From: Desulfovibrio sp.
GTDB taxonomy: Bacteria > Desulfobacterota > Desulfovibrionia > Desulfovibrionales > Desulfovibrionaceae
Length of the DNA: 5,386 nucleotides
Direction of reading: 5' to 3'
NCBI RefSeq assembly: GCF_019424165.1
Contig: NZ_JAHZAA010000003.1
Span: 77,483-82,868, forward strand
The notes under the pieces are model-generated. The model did not search any database. It was given only the letters and a program-made list of their open reading frames with translations, and was not told where the DNA came from. Each line of letters opens with the position of its first letter. The stretch's first letter is position 1. Of the stretch, positions 1-4,762 are shown piece by piece. Both the position numbers and the translations under genes were made by a program.

Positions 1-1159
1 TTTCCAGCGTTTTGCCGTCCATCGTCACCACCTTGTAGACCACGGAGGGCGCGGTGGCGATAAGCCCCACCTCAAATTCCCGCTCCAGGCGCTCCTGGAT
101 GATTTCCATATGCAAAAGGCCCAGAAAGCCGCAACGGAAGCCGAAGCCAAGAGCCTGCGAGGTTTCCGGTTCATAGGAAAAGGCAGCGTCGTTGAGCTGG
201 AGTTTTTCCAGCGCGGCCTTGAGATTTTCATAATCTTCGGATTCTGTGGGGTAAAGCCCGCAGAAAACCATGGCCTTTACTTCTTTGAAGCCGGGAACCG
301 CCGTTGTGGCGGGGCGTTCGGCGTGGGTGATGGTATCGCCCACGCGGGCATCGCCCAGTTCCTTGATCGAGCCGCAGAGAAAGCCCACCTCGCCAGCGAA
401 CAGATCTTTGACGTCAGTAGGTTCCGGCGAAAAAACACCCAGGCGCAGCACTTCGTATTCCTTGCCGGTGCTCATGAGGCGCACGGTGTCGCCTTTGCGC
501 ACGCTGCCGTCCATGATGCGAAAAAGCACCACCACGCCCTGATAGCTGTCATACCAGGAGTCAAAAATAAGTGCCTTGAGCGGGGCCGACCGGTCCCCTC
601 TGGGCGCGGGCAGGTGATGCACGATGGCTTCCAGCACGGCGTCCACTCCCATGCCCGTTTTGGCGGACACAGGGAGTGCCTGGGAACAGTCGAGGCCGAT
701 GCTTTCTTCAATTTCAGCCTTGACGCGGTCAACCTCAGCGCTGGGCAGATCTATCTTGTTGAGCACGGGGATGACTTCATGGTCGTGGTCCAGCGCCAGG
801 TAGACGTTGGCCAGGGTCTGTGCTTCCACCCCCTGGGTGGCGTCCACCACCAGAAGAGCGCCTTCGCAGGCCGCCAGCGAACGTGAAACTTCATAGTTGA
901 AGTCCACGTGGCCTGGGGTGTCGATGAGGTTCAGTTCATATTCCTGACCATCGGCGGCAAAGTAGGGAATGCGCACGGTCTGGGCCTTGATGGTAATGCC
1001 GCGTTCGCGTTCGAGGTCCATTCTGTCAAGGTATTGCTGCCGCGCCTCACGCTGGCTAACCACCTGGGTAAGCTCAAGAATGCGGTCGGCCAGGGTTGAC
1101 TTACCGTGGTCGATATGGGCAATAATGCAAAAATTGCGTATATTTTCTTGCTTTACCAT
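1..1159 (-). CDS. lepA: Elongation factor 4 (LepA), N-terminal 386 residues, truncated by window edge
   Basis: Translational GTPase of the EF-G-like family that acts on stalled or mis-translocated 70S ribosomes. The protein reads without interruption from ATG at 1159 to the left edge. The G domain shows the P-loop AHIDHGKST at residues 14-22, switch I ERERGITIKAQT at 50-61, DTPGH at 80-84 and NKID at 134-137. The sequence SERERGITI-like plus IKAQ is typical of LepA rather than EF-G or TypA. Domains II and III follow, including the LepA-like stretch GFGFRCGFLGLLHMEI, and the visible part ends in VVTMDGKTLE. The family is usually about 600 residues, so roughly 210 C-terminal residues, including the LepA-specific C-terminal domain, lie outside the window. 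The start is supported by AGGA six bases upstream and by MVKQENIRNFCIIAHIDHGKS matching the usual short LepA N-terminus. It is divergent from the tetR operon and appears to have its own promoter. Identification is very secure. Confidence 0.98.
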   Translation of the reverse strand, partial: MVKQENIRNFCIIAHIDHGKSTLADRILELTQVVSQREARQQYLDRMDLERERGITIKAQTVRIPYFAADGQEYELNLIDTPGHVDFNYEVSRSLAACEGALLVVDATQGVEAQTLANVYLALDHDHEVIPVLNKIDLPSAEVDRVKAEIEESIGLDCSQALPVSAKTGMGVDAVLEAIVHHLPAPRGDRSAPLKALIFDSWYDSYQGVVVLFRIMDGSVRKGDTVRLMSTGKEYEVLRLGVFSPEPTDVKDLFAGEVGFLCGSIKELGDARVGDTITHAERPATTAVPGFKEVKAMVFCGLYPTESEDYENLKAALEKLQLNDAAFSYEPETSQALGFGFRCGFLGLLHMEIIQERLEREFEVGLIATAPSVVYKVVTMDGKTLE

Positions 1160-1165
1160 GTGTTT

Positions 1166-1169
1166 TCCT
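1166..1169 (-). promoter_or_regulatory. lepA ribosome-binding site
   Basis: On the minus strand, AGGA (within GCAGGAAAACAC) lies six bases before the ATG at 1159. It fixes the lepA start, and no other in-frame start with comparable support was seen upstream. Confidence 0.7.
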
Positions 1170-1194
1170 GCGTAAAATCTGGTTGCGTAGCAGA

Positions 1195-1200
1195 ATTGTA
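1195..1200 (-). promoter_or_regulatory. Possible -10 element for lepA
   Basis: On the minus strand TACAAT matches five of six bases of the sigma-70 -10 consensus, about 35 bases upstream of the lepA start. I could not find a convincing -35 hexamer at 16-18 bases spacing, so this is a weak candidate for the lepA promoter. The rest of the divergent region (about 1201-1340) holds no gene that I can support, only a modest 7-bp inverted repeat, GCAGCAG at 1257-1263 and CTGCTGC at 1280-1286. Confidence 0.3.
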
Positions 1201-1341
1201 TAGCCAAAATTTGTCATGAAGTCCATGCAAAGGCCAGCGGTTTCCCGGCGTGCCTCGCAGCAGACGATGACAGACCAGGCTGCTGCCGCGCAGTGTGCTT
1301 CGGGTTTGCATAACGGCTGGCATCCGCTGCGGAATTTTGTA

Positions 1342-1370
1342 TTGACTGGAATCTTTAGTTTAAATACATA
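1342..1370 (+). promoter_or_regulatory. Promoter of the tetR-SMR operon
   Basis: TTGACT at 1342-1347 is a five-of-six match to the -35 consensus. At the ideal 17-bp spacing it is followed by TACATA at 1365-1370, a poor (about three of six) -10. The -10 lies inside the left half of the perfect palindrome at 1363-1380. Transcription would begin just before or within the right half, leaving a short leader before the tetR start at 1400. The arrangement suits repression by steric block of RNA polymerase. The -35 is convincing; the -10 assignment is by spacing. Confidence 0.55.
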
Positions 1371-1380
1371 CGTATGTATT
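1363..1380. promoter_or_regulatory. Perfect 18-bp palindrome, likely TetR-type operator
   Basis: AATACATACGTATGTATT is identical to its own reverse complement. It lies 20 bases before the start codon of a TetR-family gene and overlaps the predicted -10 region. TetR-family dimers typically bind palindromes of about 15-20 bp in their own promoters, so autoregulation, and thereby control of the downstream efflux genes, is the natural reading. It is strikingly AT-rich against its GC-rich surroundings. The palindrome is seen directly; its role as operator is inferred. Confidence 0.75.
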
Positions 1381-1387
1381 GATTTAA

Positions 1388-1393
1388 AAGGAG
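1388..1393 (+). promoter_or_regulatory. tetR ribosome-binding site
   Basis: AAGGAG lies six bases before the ATG at 1400, a near-perfect Shine-Dalgarno. It decides this start over the internal ATG codons downstream. Confidence 0.85.
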
Positions 1394-1399
1394 CGCAAT

Positions 1400-1975
1400 A
1401 TGAGCAAGCCCCGTTCCATTGACCGTGACCGGGTTTTGGACATGGCGGAAGACATCGTCACCGAAGGCGGCGCAACGGCGCTGACCATTGGCGCGGTGGC
1501 CCAGGCGGCCGGTATTTCCAAGGGGGGCGTTCAGTCCTGCTTTGGAACCAAGAGCGGCCTGGTACACGCCATGGCCGAGCGCTGGGCCGCAAACTACGAT
1601 GAGTGTCTGGAACAAGTGACAGGCCGCCCCGTGGAGCAGACTTCTGACCTGGAAAAAGTTCAGGCACATGTGCGCATTACCGCCGCCGAAGAGCGCCTGA
1701 ACGTCAGGGCCGCATGCCATCTGGCCATGCTGATGGAGTCTGACGACCTGCGTGAGTGGATCCGGCGCTGGCATGCCGCGCGTCTTGAAAATTTGCAGAC
1801 AAACAGCGACGAAGCACGCGCCGCCCGTATCGCCTACCTGGCGGCGGAAGGGGCTTTTCTTTTACGGTACTTCGGCTTGCTGCAAATGGACGACAGTCAG
1901 TGGCAAAGCATATTTGAAGACCTTGACGCCCTGCTGGGGCCTGCTTCCGGACGTGTTGCACAGGAGCGGAAATAA
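1400..1975 (+). CDS. TetR/AcrR-family transcriptional regulator of the SMR efflux operon
   Basis: A 191-residue protein with the usual TetR length and layout. The N-terminal DNA-binding domain spans about residues 6-55, with the helix-turn-helix around 28-48 (LTIGAVAQAAGISKGGVQSCF). The conserved Phe48 and Lys51 of the family's G-x-x-Y-x-x-F-x-x-K signature are present, but the usual Tyr is replaced by Gln45, which is unusual. The remainder is an alpha-helical ligand-binding and dimerisation domain, too variable to predict an inducer. The start has a strong Shine-Dalgarno six bases upstream. The gene overlaps nothing, and its stop is one base from the next start, so it is cotranscribed and probably translationally coupled with the two SMR genes. 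Family knowledge suggests a repressor released by a substrate of the pump, acting on the palindrome at 1363-1380. The order regulator-SMR-SMR recalls the Bacillus subtilis yvdT-yvdS-yvdR arrangement. The ligand is unknown. Confidence 0.9.
   Translation: MSKPRSIDRDRVLDMAEDIVTEGGATALTIGAVAQAAGISKGGVQSCFGTKSGLVHAMAERWAANYDECLEQVTGRPVEQTSDLEKVQAHVRITAAEERLNVRAACHLAMLMESDDLREWIRRWHAARLENLQTNSDEARAARIAYLAAEGAFLLRYFGLLQMDDSQWQSIFEDLDALLGPASGRVAQERK
1962..1966 (+). promoter_or_regulatory. Ribosome-binding site for first SMR gene, inside tetR
   Basis: AGGAG lies within the last codons of tetR, ten bases before the ATG at 1977. It supports that ATG as the true start, although the reading frame is open far upstream inside tetR. 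Confidence 0.65.
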
Positions 1976-1976
1976 G

Positions 1977-2288
1977 ATGCTGAGCTGGGTTTTGCTGCTT
2001 GCTGCCAGCGGTCTGGAAATCGCCTGGGCTGCGGGCCTGAAGTACGCCCAACTGCCTCTGGAATGGGCTGTGACTCTGGCATGCATTGCGGGCAGTTTTA
2101 TTTTTCTGGTTCTGGCGACAAAGAGGATGGAAGCCTCCATAGCCTACGTGCTTTTTGTGACTTTCGGCACTGTGGGAACCTATGCGCTTGATGTCTGCTT
2201 TTTTGATAAAAGGATAACGCTCACGGCTGTTACGGCCATTGCCGTTATTCTGTTTTCCATTATCCAGCTCAAGAGAGAAGAGGGCTGA
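1977..2288 (+). CDS. Small multidrug resistance (SMR) family efflux subunit 1
   Basis: A 103-residue, four-helix inner-membrane protein of the EmrE/SMR family. These proteins exchange protons for cationic compounds and work as antiparallel dimers. Helices are roughly residues 2-21, 30-48, 53-75 and 80-97. The essential membrane glutamate is Glu14, in the same position as in EmrE, and Lys22 follows as in the family. In TM3 the segment SIAYVLFVTFGTVGTY keeps the tyrosine (Tyr57, EmrE Tyr60) but has Phe60 in place of EmrE Trp63 and Thr62 in place of Gly65. Asp72 sits within TM3, an unusual buried acid. Positive residues are nearly balanced between the two sides of the membrane (three in loops 1 and 3, four in loop 2 and the C-terminus), so topology is ambiguous on its own. 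The ATG at 1977 gives the standard family length; the frame upstream is only open inside tetR. It resembles YvdS- or YkkC-type partners of paired SMR pumps. Substrate unknown. Confidence 0.9.
   Translation: MLSWVLLLAASGLEIAWAAGLKYAQLPLEWAVTLACIAGSFIFLVLATKRMEASIAYVLFVTFGTVGTYALDVCFFDKRITLTAVTAIAVILFSIIQLKREEG
2280..2283 (+). promoter_or_regulatory. Ribosome-binding site for second SMR gene
   Basis: GAGG, in a purine-rich run at the 3' end of the first SMR gene, lies six bases before the ATG at 2290. The first gene's TGA and this ATG are separated by one base, which favours coupled translation and matched amounts of both subunits. Confidence 0.6.
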
Positions 2289-2289
2289 C

Positions 2290-2604
2290 ATGAGCTGGGT
2301 GTATCTGGTTATAGCCGGGTTGCTGGAAATTGCCGTTGTGGCCGGGGTCAGGGATATTGCGTTCAAGCGCTATGGCAGAGGATTTGTGGTTTACGGGCTG
2401 GGGCTCGCAAGCTCGCTGTTTTTTCTGTATCTGGCATTGCGGCAGATTGATGTGTCCATAGCCTATACATCCTATACCGGTATTGGCGTCATCGGCACTG
2501 TGGCATCGGGCTTGCTGTTCTGGGGGGAGAAAAGAAGTATCCGCAAGGCGCTTTATGTCGGCCTGATTGTGGCGGCCATTGTCGCGCTTAAAATTTCAGG
2601 ATGA
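2290..2604 (+). CDS. Small multidrug resistance (SMR) family efflux subunit 2
   Basis: A 104-residue, four-helix SMR protein and the partner of the preceding gene. The essential glutamate is Glu13. TM3 carries SIAYTSYTGIGVIGT with Tyr59 (EmrE Tyr60), Tyr62 in place of Trp63, and both helix-packing glycines, Gly64 and Gly66, retained, unlike subunit 1. Eight of its ten Lys/Arg residues lie in loop 1 (Arg21, Lys26, Arg27, Arg30) and loop 3 (Lys81, Arg82, Arg85, Lys86). By the positive-inside rule these loops face the cytoplasm, so the N- and C-termini face outward. A strongly biased subunit next to a balanced one is what established paired SMR pumps (for example EbrAB and YkkCD) show, and it points to an antiparallel heterodimer. 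Both genes share SWV near the start and SIAY before TM3, consistent with an old duplication. The start was chosen for family length, a Shine-Dalgarno and one-base spacing to the upstream gene. Substrate unknown. Confidence 0.9.
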   Translation: MSWVYLVIAGLLEIAVVAGVRDIAFKRYGRGFVVYGLGLASSLFFLYLALRQIDVSIAYTSYTGIGVIGTVASGLLFWGEKRSIRKALYVGLIVAAIVALKISG

Positions 2605-2620
2605 AGGCGCGGCTCATGCA

Positions 2621-2667
2621 CTACCGGCAACCGGTCAATGCCCTGCTGCCTGTTTGTGTGCCGGTAG
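2621..2667. repeat. Inverted repeat with two mutually exclusive stems
   Basis: CTACCGGCA at 2621-2629 is perfectly complementary to TGCCGGTAG at 2659-2667 (9-bp stem, 29-base loop). The first arm can instead form a local 5-bp hairpin, ACCGG at 2623-2627 with CCGGT at 2631-2635, loop of three. It begins 17 bases after the second SMR stop. No T-tract follows on either strand, so it is not a standard intrinsic terminator. It may be a 3'-end structure of the SMR mRNA or chance. Confidence 0.4.
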
Positions 2668-2707
2668 CGTGGTCTTCTGGGCCTATATACAGAGGGATTG
2701 ACGTAGT

Positions 2708-2757
2708 CAGCCCGTCAGGTGGCAGGCCAGCTAGAGGCTGCCGCCTGTTGCGGGCTG
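2708..2757. repeat. Imperfect intergenic stem-loop
   Basis: The arms 2708-2725 and 2738-2757 pair as seven perfect base pairs (CAGCCCG with CGGGCTG), a small asymmetric internal loop, then ten pairs including one G-T, closed by a 12-base loop. No T-run follows in either direction, so intrinsic termination is unlikely. It could protect the 3' end of the SMR operon transcript, act as a REP-like palindrome, or be a decayed element. Together with the neighbouring inverted repeat it fills most of the 180 bases between the SMR operon and the terminator; I see no gene there. Confidence 0.45.
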
Positions 2758-2784
2758 TGGTGGCGTGTGTGGGGGAGTAAAGAA

Positions 2785-2820
2785 AAAGGCCGCGTGGTGC
2801 GCAAGCACCACGCGGCCTTT
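2785..2820 (-). terminator. Intrinsic terminator of the atp operon, possibly shared by both convergent operons
   Basis: A perfect 16-bp stem, 2785-2800 with 2805-2820, is closed by a four-base loop. The stem core is GC-rich with A-T pairs at the base. On the minus strand it is followed by TTTTTCTTTA, a good U-tract, 19 bases after the atpC stop, so it is the end of the ATP synthase operon. On the plus strand the tail is only TTTGATAC, so it may also stop the convergent tetR-SMR transcript but less efficiently. No other T-tailed hairpin was found for the plus-strand operon. Confidence 0.92.
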
Positions 2821-2838
2821 GATACGAAACACTAGTGG

Positions 2839-3243
2839 TCAGCGCAGTTGGGCCACTTGCAGGCGGATCAAAGCCCGGTGCAAGGCCGCTTCAGCGCGGG
2901 TTACATCGGTCTGCTCGGCATGGTCGGTAATGCGCTTTTCAGCGCGTTCTTTGGCGGCCATGGCTCTTGCGGTGTCTATATCCTGCGCCAGTTCGGCAGA
3001 TTCGGCCAGCACGGTGAGCACATCATTATTCACATCGGCAAAGCCGCCGGATATGAAAACGTACTCTTCCTTGCCGCCCGCCGTCTTGTAACGCAGGCCA
3101 CCAGTCTTGAGAGCGGAGAGCAGGGAGACGTGCTTGGGCAGCACGCCGAATTCGCCTTCAATTCCGGGGCAAACGGCCATTTCAACTTCGCCGCTAACCA
3201 CGGTTTTGTCTGGCGTCACCACTTCCAGTTGCAGTGTGCCCAT
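2839..3243 (-). CDS. atpC: F1Fo ATP synthase epsilon subunit
   Basis: A 134-residue epsilon subunit of the F1 central stalk, which couples gamma rotation to the c-ring and inhibits ATP hydrolysis. The N-terminal beta-sandwich covers about residues 1-85, with the typical opening LQLEVVTPDKTVVSGEV, the CPGIEGEFGVLPKH turn at 25-38 and FISGGFADV at 63-71. The C-terminal two-helix domain, about 88-134, is complete, so the protein has the full regulatory hairpin. It contains IDTARA at 89-94, matching the I/LDxxRA pattern tied to ATP binding in bacterial epsilon subunits such as that of Bacillus PS3; whether ATP is bound here cannot be told. The start is set by AAGGAG five bases upstream. It is the last gene of the operon, 84 bases after atpD, a gap that holds a strong hairpin, and 19 bases before the terminator. 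Length and features are normal. Confidence 0.97.
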   Translation of the reverse strand: MGTLQLEVVTPDKTVVSGEVEMAVCPGIEGEFGVLPKHVSLLSALKTGGLRYKTAGGKEEYVFISGGFADVNNDVLTVLAESAELAQDIDTARAMAAKERAEKRITDHAEQTDVTRAEAALHRALIRLQVAQLR

Positions 3244-3248
3244 AGGTA

Positions 3249-3254
3249 CTCCTT
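3249..3254 (-). promoter_or_regulatory. atpC ribosome-binding site
   Basis: On the minus strand AAGGAG lies five bases before the atpC ATG at 3243. It is outside the upstream hairpin (3277-3315), so that structure need not block initiation. Confidence 0.8.
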
Positions 3255-3276
3255 CGCTCCTGTAAGCCAGCTATGG

Positions 3277-3315
3277 CTGTCATGCGGCCGTGCTGCGTGC
3301 CCGGCCGCATGACAG
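3277..3315 (-). repeat. Strong intercistronic hairpin between atpD and atpC
   Basis: A perfect 14-bp inverted repeat, CTGTCATGCGGCCG at 3277-3290 with its complement at 3302-3315, has an 11-base loop. It starts 12 bases after the atpD stop on the transcribed strand. No T-tract follows, so it is not a standard terminator; transcription must continue to the downstream atpC. Likely roles are mRNA 3'-end protection or a processing point that makes atpD, needed at three copies per F1, more abundant than atpC, needed at one. This role is inferred. The remaining bases of the gap hold only the atpC leader. Confidence 0.75.
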
Positions 3316-3327
3316 GCGTCAATGCTC

Positions 3328-4749
3328 TTAGTTTTCTTCCTGCAGCTTGCGCTGCTCGTACTTGGCCACGGCCTGTTCAATACCGCCCAGCATGTAGAAG
3401 TCGCCTTCAGACATGTGGTCATAGGCGCCGTCCAGAATGCCCTTGAAGCCCTTGATGGTGTCTTCAAGGTTCACATACTGGCCGGGAGTGCCGGTAAAGG
3501 TTTCGGCCACGTGGAAGGGCTGGGACAGGAAGCGCTGGATGCGGCGCGCGCGCGCCACGGTGAGCTTGTCTTCGTCCGACAGTTCGTCCATGCCGAGGAT
3601 GGCGATGATGTCCTGCAGTTCTTTGTACTTCTGCAGCACCATCTGCACGCGCCGGGCCACCGCGTAGTGTTCTTCACCCACCACGTTGGGGTCAAGAATG
3701 CGCGAGGTGGAGTCCAGCGGGTCCACGGCGGGGTAGATACCCAGTTCCGCGATCTGGCGCGAAAGCACGAGCGTGCCGTCCAGATGCGAGAACGTGGTGG
3801 CCGGGGCCGGGTCAGTCAAGTCGTCAGCAGGGACGTAAACGGCCTGCACCGACGTGATGGAACCGGTATTGGTGGATGTGATGCGTTCCTGCAGCGAACC
3901 AAGGTCCGTGCCGAGGGTGGGCTGGTAGCCCACGGCCGAAGGCATGCGGCCCAGAAGGGCGGACACTTCGGAACCGGCCTGGGTAAAGCGGAAGATGTTG
4001 TCGATGAAGAGGAGCACGTCCTGATGTTCTTCATCGCGGAAGTATTCCGCGCAGGCCAGAGCGGTAAGGGCCACGCGCGCACGCGCTCCCGGAGGCTCGT
4101 TCATCTGCCCGTATACAAGGGTGGCGCGTTCCAGAACGCCCGCATCCTTGAGTTCGTGATAGAGGTCGTTACCTTCACGGGTGCGTTCACCCACGCCCGC
4201 GAAGACCGAAGAGCCGCCGTGCTGCTTGGCGATGTTGTTGATCATCTCCATCAGGATAACGGTCTTGCCCACGCCGGCACCGCCGAAGAGGCCCATCTTG
4301 CCGCCCTTGGGGAAGGGTACAAGCAGGTCCACAACCTTGATGCCGGTTTCCAGCAGTTCGACCTTGGTGTTCTGGTCGGTAAAGGCCGGAGCCGGACGGT
4401 GGATGGGATAGTATTTTTCAGCGTTAATGGGGCCCAGTTCGTCCACGGGGCGGCCGATAACGTTGAGAATACGGCCCACGGAGGGTTTACCCACGGGCAC
4501 CATGATGGGCTGGCCGGTATCGACCGCGTCCATGCCGCGCACCAGACCTTCGGTGGCGTCCATTGCGATGGTGCGGACAACGTTGTCGCCCAGGTGCTGT
4601 GCCACTTCACAGATCAGGTCCGGGGCGTCGGTGTTGTTCGGGTTTTTGATCTCCAGGGCGGTGAAGATACTCGGCAGGTTGCCGTCGCTGAACTCAACGT
4701 CCACGACAGCGCCGATAACCTGGACGATTTTACCGATGTTTTTGCTCAT
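3328..4749 (-). CDS. atpD: F1Fo ATP synthase beta subunit (catalytic)
   Basis: A 473-residue catalytic subunit, three per F1, that makes ATP from ADP and phosphate on the cytoplasmic face of the membrane. The N-terminal beta-barrel, about 1-80, begins MSKNIGKIVQVIGAVVDVEF. The nucleotide-binding domain has the Walker A motif GGAGVGKT at 156-163 with Lys162, the GERTREG motif at 187-193 with the catalytic Glu188 and Arg189, and Walker B LLFID at 246-250. The C-terminal helical domain carries the coupling loop DELSDED at 388-394, the usual DELSEED with one conservative Glu-to-Asp change. Length and all key residues are standard. The start has AAGGAG seven bases upstream, overlapping the stop of atpG. 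It lies between atpG, 11 bases upstream, and atpC, 84 bases downstream, and is driven by the operon promoter outside the window. No anomalies. A long open frame on the opposite strand is a shadow of this gene. Confidence 0.99.
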   Translation of the reverse strand: MSKNIGKIVQVIGAVVDVEFSDGNLPSIFTALEIKNPNNTDAPDLICEVAQHLGDNVVRTIAMDATEGLVRGMDAVDTGQPIMVPVGKPSVGRILNVIGRPVDELGPINAEKYYPIHRPAPAFTDQNTKVELLETGIKVVDLLVPFPKGGKMGLFGGAGVGKTVILMEMINNIAKQHGGSSVFAGVGERTREGNDLYHELKDAGVLERATLVYGQMNEPPGARARVALTALACAEYFRDEEHQDVLLFIDNIFRFTQAGSEVSALLGRMPSAVGYQPTLGTDLGSLQERITSTNTGSITSVQAVYVPADDLTDPAPATTFSHLDGTLVLSRQIAELGIYPAVDPLDSTSRILDPNVVGEEHYAVARRVQMVLQKYKELQDIIAILGMDELSDEDKLTVARARRIQRFLSQPFHVAETFTGTPGQYVNLEDTIKGFKGILDGAYDHMSEGDFYMLGGIEQAVAKYEQRKLQEEN

Positions 4750-4756
4750 TAGTTGG

Positions 4757-4762
4757 CTCCTT
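4757..4762 (-). promoter_or_regulatory. atpD ribosome-binding site overlapping the atpG stop
   Basis: On the minus strand AAGGAG shares bases with the TAA stop of atpG and lies seven bases before the atpD ATG at 4749. This suggests translational coupling of gamma and beta. Confidence 0.8.

Noticed and set aside
110..886. A 258-codon open frame on the plus strand
   Set aside because: It is antisense to the well-conserved lepA coding sequence and resembles no family; it is a frame shadow.
1257..1286. 7-bp inverted repeat in the lepA-tetR intergenic region
   Set aside because: Seven base pairs with a 16-base loop and no T-tract is expected by chance in GC-rich DNA, and both flanking genes start here, so no terminator is expected.
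1160..1399. A guanidine-type riboswitch ahead of the SMR operon
   Set aside because: Some SMR exporter genes are riboswitch-controlled, but here the leader after the predicted promoter is very short and a TetR gene with a palindromic operator accounts for control. No riboswitch-like conserved motifs were seen.
1752..1976. N-terminal extension of the first SMR protein into the tetR gene
   Set aside because: The frame is open upstream, but the extension overlaps tetR in another frame, lacks a membrane pattern and would almost double the normal SMR length. The ATG at 1977 has a Shine-Dalgarno and gives the standard length.
2683..2714. A minus-strand promoter with TATATA near 2683-2689
   Set aside because: The best upstream hexamer (CTGACT) is at poor spacing to TATATA, and no minus-strand gene lies downstream; it would only run antisense into the SMR genes.
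3322..4752. A 476-codon open frame on the plus strand across the beta-subunit gene
   Set aside because: It is almost exactly antisense to the complete, highly conserved atpD. It has no recognisable domains, is rich in His, Val and Gly as mirror frames in GC-rich DNA tend to be, and has no sensible upstream signal.
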